A stretch of DNA of 64,000 nt. It comes from Parapristionchus giblindavisi. Taxonomy: Eukaryota; Nematoda; Chromadorea; Rhabditida; Diplogasteridae. Below, piece by piece: positions 53,401-64,000 of the stretch. A model generated the notes under the pieces. It worked only from the letters and a program-made list of their open reading frames with translations. It was not told the DNA's origin and made no database searches. The DNA is taken from assembly GCA_943737045.1 (NCBI GenBank), contig CALSFV010000032.1, positions 879,001 to 943,000 of the forward strand. Reading direction: 5' to 3'. Position 1 is the stretch's first letter. Every line of letters begins with the position of its first letter. A program made the position numbers and the translations under genes.

Positions 53401-56400
53401 GCTAGCCCAGATTCGACCAGGGAATCACTCAGAAGCAAGGGGCTAGCCCAGATTCGACCAGGGTATCACTCAGAAGCAAGGGGCTACCCCAGATTCGACC
53501 AGGGAATCACTGAGAAGCAAGGGACTAGCCCAGATTCGACCAGGGTATCACTCAGAAGCAAGGGGCTAGCCCAGATTCGACCAGGGAATCACTCAGAAGC
53601 AAGGGGCTAGCCCAGATTCGACCAGGGTATCACTTATAAGCAAGGGGCTAGCCCAGATTCGACCAGGGAATCGCTCAGAAGCAAGGGGCTAGCCCAGATT
53701 CGACCAGGGAATCACTCAGAAGCAAGGGGCTACCCCAGATTCGACCAGGGAATCACTCAGAAGCAAGGGGCTTGCAAAGATTCGACCAGGGAATCACTCA
53801 GAACCAAGGGGCTAGCCCAGATTCGACCAGGGAATCACTCAGAAGCAAGGGGCTACCCCAGATTCGACCAGGGAATCATTCAGAAGCAAGAGGCTAGCCC
53901 AGATTCGACCAGGGAATCACTCAGAAGCAAGGGGCTAGCCCAGATTCGACCAGGGTATCACTCAGAAGCAAGGGGCTACCCCAGATTCGACCAGGGAATC
54001 ACTGAGAAGCAAGGGACTAGCCCAGAATCGACCAGGGAATCACTCAGAAGCAAGAGGCTAGCCCAGATTCGACCAGTGAATCACTCAGAAGCAAGGGGCT
54101 AGCCCAGATTCGACCAGGGAATCACTAAGAAGCAAGGGGCTACCCCAGATTCGACCAGGGAATCACTCAGAAGCAAGGGGCTTGCCCAGATTCGACCAGG
54201 GAATCACTCAGAAGCAAGGGGCTAGCCCAGATTCGACCAGGGAATCACTCAGAAGCAAGGGGCTACCCCAGATTCGACCAGGGAATCATTCAGAAGCAAG
54301 AGGCTAGCCCAGATTCGACGAGGGAATCACTCAGAAGCAAGGGGCTAGCCCAGATTCGACCAGGGTATCACTCAGAAGCAAGGGGCTACCCCAGATTCGA
54401 CCAGGGAATCACTGAGAAGCAATGGACTAGCCCAGAATCGACCAGGGAATCACTCAGAAGCAAGAGGCTAGCCCAGATTCGACCAGGGAATCGCTCAGAA
54501 GCAAGGGGCTAGCCCAGATTCGACCAGGGAATCACTCAGAAGCAAGGGGCTAGCCCAGATTCGACCAGGGTATCACTCAGAAGCAAGGGGCTACCCCAGA
54601 TTCGACCAGGGAATCACTGAGAAGCAAGGGACTAGCCCAGATTCGACCAGGGTATCACTCAGAAGCAAGGGGCTAGCCCAGATTCGACCAGGGAATCACT
54701 CAGAAGCAAGGGGCTAGCCCAGATTCGACCAGGGTATCACTTATAAGCAAGGGGCTAGCCCAGATTCGACCAGGGAATCGCTCAGAAGCAAGGGGCTAGC
54801 CCAGATTCGACCAGGGAATCACTCAGAAGCAAGGGGCTACCCCAGATTCGACCAGGGAATCACTCAGAAGCAAGGGGCTTGCAAAGATTCGACCAGGGAA
54901 TCACTCAGAACCAAGGGGCTAGCCCAGATTCGACCAGGGAATCACTCAGAAGCAAGGGGCTACCCCAGATTCGACCAGGGAATCATTCAGAAGCAAGAGG
55001 CTAGCCCAGATTCGACCAGGGAATCACTCAGAAGCAAGGGGCTAGCCCAGATTCGACCAGGGTATCACTCAGAAGCAAGGGGCTACCCCAGATTCGACCA
55101 GGGAATCACTGAGAAGCAAGGGACTAGCCCAGAATCGACCAGGGAATCACTCAGAAGCAAGAGGCTAGCCCAGATTCGACCAGTGAATCACTCAGAAGCA
55201 AGGGGCTAGCCCAGATTCGACCAGGGAATCACTAAGAAGCAAGGGGCTACCCCAGATTCGACCAGGGAATCACTCAGAAGCAAGGGGCTAGCCCAGAATC
55301 GACCAGGGAATCACTCAGAAGCAAGAGGCTAGCCCAGATTCGACCAGGGAATCGCTCAGAAGCAAGGGGCTAGCCCAGAATCGACCAGGGAATCACTCAG
55401 AAGCAAGAGGCTAGCCCAGATTCGACCAGGGAATCGCTCAGAAGCAAGGGGCTAGCCCAGATTCGACCAGGGAATCGCTCAGAAGCAAGGGGCTAGCCCA
55501 GATTCGACCAGGGAATCACTCAGAAGCAAGGGGCTACCCCAGATTCGACCAGGGAATCACTCAGAAGCAAGGGGCTTGCCCAGATTCGACCAGGGAATCA
55601 CTCAGAAGCAAGGGGCTAGCCCAGATTCGACCAGGGAATCACTCAGAAGCAAGGGGCTAGCCCAGATTCGACCAGGGAATCACTCAGAAGCAAGGGGCTA
55701 GCCCAGATTCGACCAGGGAATCACTCAGAAGCAAGGGGCTAGCCCAGATTCGACCAGGGAATCACTCAGAAGCAAGGGGCTAGCCCAGAATCGACCAGGG
55801 AATCACTCAGAAGCAAGGGGCTAGCCCAGATTCGACCAGGGAATCACTAAGAAGCAAGGGGCTACCCCAGATTCGACCAGGGAATCACTCAGAAGCAAGG
55901 GGCTAGCCCAGAATCGACCAGGGAATCACTCAGAAGCAAGAGGCTAGCCCAGATTCGACCAGGGAATCGCTCAGAAGCAAGGGGCTAGCCCAGATTCGAC
56001 CAGGGAATCACTCAGAAGCAAGGGGCTAGCCCAGATTCGACCAGGGAATCACTCAGAAGCAAGGGGCTAGCCCAGATTCGACCAGAGAATCACTCAGAAG
56101 CAAGGGGCTAGCCCAGATTCGACCAGGGAATCACTCAGAAGCAAGGGGCTAGCCCAGATTCGACCAGAGAATCACTCAGAAGCAAGGGGCTAGCCCAGAT
56201 TCGACCAGGGAATCACTCAGAAGCAAGGGGCTAGCCCAGATTCGACCAGGGAATCACTCAGAAGCAAGGGGCTACCCCAGATTCGACCAGGGAATCACTC
56301 AGAAGCAAGGGGCTAGCCCAGATTCGACCAGGGAATCACTCAGAAGCAAGGGGCTAGCCCAGATTCGACCAGGGAATCACTCAGAAGCAAGGGGCTACCC

Positions 56401-59400
56401 CAGATTCGACCAGGGAATCATTCAGAAGCAAGAGGCTAGCCCAGATTCGACCAGGGAATCACTCAGAAGCAAGGGGCTAGCCCAGATTCGACCAGGGTAT
56501 CACTCAGAAGCAAGGGGCTACCCCAGATTCGACCAGGGAATCACTCAGAAGCAAGAGGCTAGCCCAGATTCGACCAGGGAATCGCTCAGAAGCAAGGGAC
56601 TAGCCCAGATTCGACCAGGGAATCACTCAGAAGCAAGGGGCTACCCCAGATTCGACCAGGGAATCACTCAGAAGCAAGGGGCTTGCCCAGATTCGACCAG
56701 GGAATCACTCAGAAGCAAGGGGCTAGCCCAGATTTGACCAGGGAATCACTCAGAAGCAAGGGGCTACCCCAGATTCGACCAGGGAATCATTCAGAAGCAA
56801 GAGGCTAGCCCAGATTCGACCAGGGAATCACTCAGAAGCAAGAGGCTAGCCCAGATTCGACCAGGGAATCGCTCAGAAGCAAGGGGCTACTCCAGATTCG
56901 ACCAGGGAATCACTCAGAAGCAAGGGGCTAGCCCAGAATCGACCAGGGAATCACTCAGAAGCAAGAGGCTAGCCCAGATTCGACCAGGGAATCGCTCAGA
57001 AGCAAGGGGCTAGCCCAGATTCGACCAGGGAATCACTCAGAAGCAAGGGGCTAGCCCAGATTCGACCAGGGAATCACTCAGAAGCAAGGGGCTAGCCCAG
57101 ATTCGACCAGGGAATCACTCAGAAGCAAGGGGCTAGCCCAGAATCGACCAGGGAATCACTCAGAAGCAAGGGGCTAGACCAGATTCGACCAGGGAATCAC
57201 TAAGAAGCAAGGGGCTACCCCAGATTCGACCAGGGAATCACTCAGAAGCAAGGGGCTAGCCCAGAATCGACCAGGGAATCACTCAGAAGCAAGAGGCTAG
57301 CCCAGATTCGACCAGGGAATCGCTCAGAAGCAAGGGGCTAGCCCAGATTCGACCAGGGAATCACTCAGAAGCAAGGGGCTAGCCCAGATTCGACCAGGGA
57401 ATCACTCAGAAGCAAGGGGCTAGCCCAGATTCGACCAGGGAATCACTCAGAAGCAAGTGGCTAGCCCAGATTCGACCAGGGAATCACTCAGAAGCAAGGG
57501 GCTAGCCCAGATTCGACCAGGGAATCACTCAGAAGCAAGGGGCTAGCCCAGAATCGACCAGGGAATCACTCAGAAGCAAGGGGCTAGCCCAGATTCGACC
57601 AGGGAATCACTAAGAAGCAAGGGGCTACCCCAGATTCGAAAAGGGAATCACTCAGAAGCAAGGGGCTAGCCCAGAATCGACCAGGGAATCACTCAGAAGC
57701 AAGAGGCTAGCCCAGATTCGACCAGGGAATCGCTCAGAAGCAAGGGGCTAGCCCAGATTCGACCAGGGAATCACTCAGAAGCAAGGGGCTAGCCCAGATT
57801 CGACCAGGGAATCACTCAGAAGCAAGGGGCTAGCCCAGATTCGACCAGAGAATCACTCAGAAGCAAGGGGCTAGCCCAGATTCGACCAGGGAATCACTCA
57901 GAAGCAAGGGGCTAGCCCAGATTCGACCAGAGAATCACTCAGAAGCAAGGGGCTAGCCCAGATTCGACCAGGGAATCACTCAGAAGCAAGGGGCTAGCCC
58001 AGATTCGACCAGGGAATCACTCAGAAGCAAGGGGCTACCCCAGATTCGACCAGGGAATCACTCAGAAGCAAGGGGCTAGCCCAGATTCGACCAGAGAATC
58101 ACTCAGAAGCAAGGGGCTAGCCCAGATTCGACCAGGGAATCACTCAGAAGCAAGGGGCTACCCCAGATTCGACCAGGGAATCATTCAGAAGCAAGAGGCT
58201 AGCCCAGATTCGACCAGGGAATCACTCAGAAGCAAGGGGCTAGCCCAGATTCGACCAGGGTATCACTCAGAAGCAAGGGGCTACCCCAGATTCGACCAGG
58301 GAATCACTCAGAAGCAAGAGGCTAGCCCAGATTCGACCAGGGAATCGCTCAGAAGCAAGGGGCTACCCCAGATTCGACCAGGGAATCACTCAGAAGCAAG
58401 GGGCTTGCCCAGATTCGACCAGGGAATCACTCAGAAGCAAGGGGCTACCCCAGATTCGACCAGAGAATCACTCAGAAGCAAGGGGCTAGCCCAGATTCGA
58501 CCAGGGAATCACTCAGAAGCAAGAGGCTAGCCCAGATTCGACCAGGGAATCGCTCAGAAGCAAGGGGCTACCCCAGATTCGACCAGGGAATCACTCAGAA
58601 GCAAGAGGCTAGCCCAGATTCGACCAGGGAATCGCTCAGAAGCAAGGGGCTAGCCCAGATTCGACCAGGGAATCACTCAGAAGCAAGGGGCTAGCCCAGA
58701 TTCGACCAGGGAATCACTCAGAAGCAAGGGGCTAGCCCAGATTCGACCAGAGAATCACTCAGAAGCAAGGGGCTAGCCCAGATTCGACCAGGGAATCACT
58801 CAGAAGCAAGGGGCTAGCCCAGATTCGACCAGGGAATCACTCAGAAGCAAGGGGCTACCCCAGATTCGACCAGGGAATCATTCAGAAGCAAGAGGCTAGC
58901 CCAGATTCGACCAGGGAATCACTCAGAAGCAAGGGGCTAGCCCAGATTCGACCAGGGTATCACTCAGAAGCAAGGGGCTACCCCAGATTCGACCAGGGAA
59001 TCACTCAGAAGCAAGAGGCTAGCCCAGATTCGACCAGGGAATCGCTCAGAAGCAAGGGGCTAGCCCAGATTCGACCAGGGAATCACTCAGAAGCAAGGGG
59101 CTACCCCAGATTCGACCAGGGAATCACTCAGAAGCAAGGGGCTTGCCCAGATTCGACCAGGGAATCACTCAGAAGCAAGGGGCTAGCCCAGATTCGACCA
59201 GGGAATCACTCAGAAGCAAGGGGCTACCCCAGATTCGACCAGGGAATCATTCAGAAGCAAGAGGCTAGCCCAGATTCGACCAGGGAATCACTCAGAAGCA
59301 AGAGGCTAGCCCAGATTCGACCAGGGAATCGCTCAGAAGCAAGGGGCTACCCCAGATTCGACCAGGGAATCACTCAGAAGCAAGGGGCTAGCCCAGAATC

Positions 59401-62400
59401 GACCAGGGAATCACTCAGAAGCAAGAGGCTAGCCCAGATTCGACCAGGGAATCACTCAGAAGCAAGGGGCTAGCCCAGATTCGACCAGAGAATCACTCAG
59501 AAGCAAGGGGCTAGCCCAGATTCGACCAGGGAATCACTCAGAAGCAAGGGGCTAGCCCAGATTCGACCAGGGAATCACTCAGAAGCAAGGGGCTACCCCA
59601 GATTCGACCAGGGAATCATTCAGAAGCAAGAGGCTAGCCCAGATTCGACCAGGGAATCACTCAGAAGCAAGGGGCTAGCCCAGATTCGACCAGGGTATCA
59701 CTCAGAAGCAAGGGGCTACCCCAGATTCGACCAGGGAATCACTCAGAAGCAAGAGGCTAGCCCAGATTCGACCAGGGAATCACTCAGAAGCAAGGGGCTA
59801 GCCCAGATTCGACCAGGGAATCACTCAGAAGCAAGGGGCTACCCCAGAATCGACCAGGGAATCATTCAGAAGCAAGAGGCTAGCCCAGATTCGACCAGGG
59901 AATCACTCAGAAGCAAGGGGCTAGCCCAGATTCGACCAGGGTATCACTCAGAAGCAAGGGACTAGCCCAGAATCGACCAGGGAATCACTCAGAAGCAAGA
60001 GGCTAGCCCAGATTCGACCAGTGAATCACTCAGAAGCAAGGGGCTAGCCCAGATTCGACCAGGGAATCACTAAGAAGCAAGGGGCTACCCCAGATTCGAC
60101 CAGGGAATCACTCAGAAGCAAGGGGCTAGCCCAGAATCGACCAGGGAATCACTCAGAAGCAAGAGGCTAGCCCAGATTCGACCAGGGAATCGCTCAGAAG
60201 CAAGGGGCTAGCCCAGATTCGACCAGTTAATCACTCAGAAGCAAGGGGCTAGCCCAGATTCGACCAGGGTATCACTTATAAGCAAGGGGCTAGCCCAGAT
60301 TCGACCAGGGAATCGCTCAGAAGCAAGGGGCTAGCCCAGATTCGACCAGGGAATCACTCAGAAGCAAGGGGCTACCCCAGATTCGACCAGGGAATCACTC
60401 AGAAGCAAGGGGCTTGCCCAGATTCGACCAGGGAATCACTCAGAAGCAAGGGGCTAGCCCAGATTCGACCAGTGAATCATTCAGAAGCAAGAGGCTAGCC
60501 CAGATTCGACCAGGGAATCACTCAGAAGCAAGGGGCTAGCCCAGATTCGACCAGGGTATCACTCAGAAGCAAGGGGCTACCCCAGATTCGACCAGGGAAT
60601 CACTGAGAAGCAAGGGACTAGCCCAGAATCGACCAGGGAATCACTCAGAAGCAAGAGGCTAGCCCAGATTCGACCAGGGAATCGCTCAGAAGCAAGGGGC
60701 TAGCCCAGATTCGACCAGGGAATCACTCAGAAGCAAGGGGCTACCCCAGATTCGACCAGGGAATCACTCAGAAGCAAGGGGCTTGCCCAGATTCGACCAG
60801 GGAATCACTCAGAAGCAAGGGGCTAGCCCAGATTCGACCAGGGAATCACTCAGAAGCAAGAGGCTAGCCCAGATTCGACCAGTGAATCACTCAGAAGCAA
60901 GGGGCTAGCCCAGATTCGACCAGGGAATCACTAAGAAGCAAGGGGCTACCCCAGATTCGACCAGGGAATCACTCAGAAGCAAGGGGCTAGCCCAGAATCG
61001 ACCAGGGAATCACTCAGAAGCAAGAGGCTAGCCCAGATTCGACCAGGGAATCGCTCAGAAGCAAGGGGCTAGCCCAGATTCGACCAGTTAATCACTCAGA
61101 AGCAAGGGGCTAGCCCAGATTCGACCAGGGTATCACTTATAAGCAAGGGGCTAGCCCAGATTCGACCAGGGAATCACTCAGAAGCAAGGGGCTAGCCCAG
61201 ATTCGACCAGGGTATCACTCAGAAGCAAGGGGCTACCCCAGATTCGACCAGGGAATCACTCAGAAGCAAGGGGCTAGCCCAGATTCGACCAGGGAATCGC
61301 TCAGAAGCAAGAGGCTAGCCCAGATTCGACCAGGGAATCGCTCAGAAGCAAGGGGCTAGCCCAGATTCGACCAGGGAATCACTCAGAAGCAAGGGGCTTG
61401 CCCAGATTCGACCAGGGAATCACTCAGAAGCAAGGGGCTAGCCCAGATTCGACCAGGGAATCACTCAGAAGCAAGGGGCTACCCCAGATTCGACCAGGGA
61501 ATCATTCAGAAGCAAGAGGCTAGCCCAGATTCGACCAGGGAATCACTCAGAAGCAAGGGGCTAGCCCAGATTCGACCAGAGAATCACTCAAAAGCAAGGG
61601 GCTAGCCCAGATTCGACCAGGGAATCACTCAGAAGCAAGGGGCTAGCCCAGATTCGACCAGGGAATCACTCAGAAGCAAGGGGCTACCCCAGATTCGAAT
61701 AGGGAATCACTCAGAAGCAAGGGGCTAGCCCAGATTCGACCAGGGAATCACTCAGAAGCAAGGGGCTAGCCCAGATTCGACCAGGGAATCACTCAGAAGC
61801 AAGGGGCTACCCCAGATTCGACCAGGGAATCATTCAGAAGCAAGAGGCTAGCCCAGATTCGACCAGGGAATCACTCAGAAGCAAGGGGCTAGCCCAGATT
61901 CGACCAGGGTATCACTCAGAAGCAAGGGGCTACCCCAGATTCGACCAGGGAATCACTCAGAAGCAAGAGGCTAGCCCAGATTCGACCAGGGAATCGCTCA
62001 GAAGCAAGGGGCTAGCCCAGATTCGACCAGGGAATCACTCAGAAGCAAGGGGCTACCCCAGATTCGACCAGGGAATCACTCAGAAGCAAGGGGCTTGCCC
62101 AGATTCGACCAGGGAATCACTCAGAAGCAAGGGGCTAGCCCAGATTCGACCAGGGAATCATTCAGAAGCAAGAGGCTAGCCCAGATTCGACCAGGGAATC
62201 ACTCAGAAGCAAGAGGCTAGCCCAGATTCGACCAGGGAATCGCTCAGAAGCAAGGGGCTACCCCAGATTCGACCAGGGAATCACTCAGAAGCAAGGGGCT
62301 AGCCCAGAATCGACCAGGGAATCACTCAGAAGCAAGAGGCTAGCCCAGATTCGACCAGGGAATCACTCAGAAGCAAGGGGCTAGCCCAGATTCGACCAGA

Positions 62401-64000
62401 GAATCACTCAGAAGCAAGGGGCTAGCCCAGATTCGACCAGGGAATCACTCAGAAGCAAGGGGCTAGCCCAGATTCGACCAGGGAATCACTCAGAAGCAAG
62501 GGGCTACCCCAGATTCGACCAGGGAATCATTCAGAAGCAAGAGGCTAGCCCAGATTCGACCAGGGAATCACTCAGAAGCAAGGGGCTAGCCCAGATTCGA
62601 CCAGGGTATCACTCAGAAGCAAGGGGCTACCCCAGATTCGACCAGGGAATCACTCAGAAGCAAGAGGCTAGCCCAGATTCGACCAGGGAATCACTCAGAA
62701 GCAAGGGGCTAGCCCAGATTCGACCAGGGAATCACTCAGAAGCAAGGGGCTACCCCAGAATCGACCAGGGAATCATTCAGAAGCAAGAGGCTAGCCCAGA
62801 TTCGACCAGGGAATCACTCAGAAGCAAGGGGCTAGCCCAGATTCGACCAGGGTATCACTCAGAAGCAAGGGACTAGCCCAGAATCGACCAGGGAATCACT
62901 CAGAAGCAAGAGGCTAGCCCAGATTCGACCAGTGAATCACTCAGAAGCAAGGGGCTAGCCCAGATTCGACCAGGGAATCACTAAGAAGCAAGGGGCTACC
63001 CCAGATTCGACCAGGGAATCACTCAGAAGCAAGGGGCTAGCCCAGAATCGACCAGGGAATCACTCAGAAGCAAGAGGCTAGCCCAGATTCGACCAGTGAA
63101 TCACTCAGAAGCAAGGGGCTAGCCCAGATTCGACCAGGGAATCACTAAGAAGCAAGGGGCTAGCCCAGAATCGACCAGGGAATCATTCAGAAGCAAGAGG
63201 CTAGCCCAGTTTCGACCAGGGAATCACTCAGAAGCAAGGGGCTAGCCCAGATTCGACCAGGGTATCACTCAGAAGCAAGGGACTAGCCCAGAATCGACCA
63301 GGGAATCACTCAGAAGCAAGAGGCTAGCCCAGATTCGACCAGTGAATCACTCAGAAGCAAGGGGCTAGCCCAGATTCGACCAGGGAATCACTAAGAAGCA
63401 AGGGGCTACCCCAGATTCGACCAGGGAATCACTCAGAAGCAAGGGGCTAGCCCAGAATCGACCAGGGAATCACTCAGAAGCAAGAGGCTAGCCCAGATTC
63501 GACCAGGGAATCGCTCAGAAGCAAGGGGCTAGCCCAGATTCGACCAGTTAATCACTCAGAAGCAAGGGGCTAGCCCAGATTCGACCAGGGTATCACTTAT
63601 AAGCAAGGGGCTAGCCCAGATTCGACCAGGGAATCGCTCAGAAGCAAGGGGCTAGCCCAGATTCGACCAGGGAATCACTCAGAAGCAAGGGGCTACCCCA
63701 GATTCGACCAGGGAATCACTCAGAAGCAAGGGGCTTGCCCAGATTCGACCAGGGAATCACTCAGAAGCAAGGGGCTAGCCCAGATTCGACCAGGGAATCA
63801 TTCAGAAGCAAGAGGCTAGCCCAGATTCGACCAGGGAATCACTCAGAAGCAAGGGGCTAGCCCAGATTCGACCAGGGTATCACTCAGAAGCAAGGGGCTA
63901 CCCCAGATTCGACCAGGGAATCACTGAGAAGCAAGGGACTAGCCCAGAATCGACCAGGGAATCACTCAGAAGCAAGAGGCTAGCCCAGATTCGACCAGGG
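41451..64000. repeat. 41-bp satellite array, right part
   Basis: About 22.5 kb (some 550 monomers) continuing to the window edge. Higher-order structure is clear: the cacttata variant occurs at 41843, 42338, 43404, 44596, 45091, 46157, 47513 and 48992. Distances of 495, 1066 and 1192 bp are then followed by 495, 1066 and 1356 bp, so a block of about 2.75 kb is itself tandemly repeated. All distances equal whole 41-bp monomers plus pairs of 22-bp short monomers. A marker variant ccctgattcg recurs once per large block. At 53.6-54.9 kb a 1107-bp (27 x 41) unit is duplicated, including the rare cttgcaaag variant. No gene or other insertion was seen. A centromeric or heterochromatic location is possible. 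Confidence 0.97.

Noticed and set aside
8516..64000. CRISPR-like regular repeats
   Set aside because: There are no unique spacers; the whole unit is repeated head to tail every 41 bp and the context is eukaryotic.

Overview
This window comes from a eukaryotic, probably metazoan, nuclear genome. It holds spliceosomal introns (mostly 40-60 bp, GT-AG), a LINE reverse transcriptase, a broken histone H2A gene that still has its 3' stem-loop, tens of kilobases of tandem satellite, and a complete Polinton/Maverick DNA element. The very short introns suggest a compact-intron animal such as a sponge or tunicate. That taxonomic guess is weak.

Layout. (1) 1-8515 is a mosaic of repeats. It contains a large interrupted inverted repeat (arms 3286-4340 and 4405-5870, with the right arm continuing beyond a LINE), an H2A relic (3012-3226), a 5'-truncated LINE (5871-7281), a MITE-like element (824-1942), and a long direct duplication (314-1706 versus 7314-8515). 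(2) 8516-22715 and 41451-64000 are one satellite array with a 41-bp monomer, 22-bp short monomers and higher-order periods that fit whole numbers of monomers. (3) 22716-41444 is an 18.7-kb Polinton inserted in the array. It has 1025-bp terminal inverted repeats and a 6-bp target-site duplication, GGCTAC.

The Polinton looks structurally intact. On the + strand at the left are a two-exon zinc-ribbon gene, an adenain-like cysteine protease, two small unknown proteins and an RVE integrase with a C-terminal chromodomain-like segment. The first four genes are chained by stop/start overlaps. In the middle, the major capsid protein, a spliced 114-aa protein and a 140-aa basic/amphipathic virion-type protein lie on the minus strand, with the minor capsid (penton-type) protein and the packaging ATPase on plus. 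To the right, on minus, are a 438-aa predicted type I membrane protein and a protein-primed family B DNA polymerase that I resolve into 24 exons. The right end carries four more small spliced genes, one of them a second zinc-ribbon protein homologous to the one at the left end.

Together these genes give the known Polinton set: PolB and integrase for replication and insertion; protease, ATPase and two capsid proteins for a virus-like particle. The parts that stand out are the signal-peptide/transmembrane protein next to PolB, the Pro/Thr-rich and 24-residue-repeat insert inside the penton protein, the extreme intron density of PolB against intronless capsid genes, the paired zinc-ribbon genes at the two ends, a small protein with a SUMO-interaction-like tail, and TIRs holding a duplicated GC-box module plus a terminal hairpin. 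All exon maps were made by eye from splice signals, reading frame and family motifs; none has been checked against transcripts.
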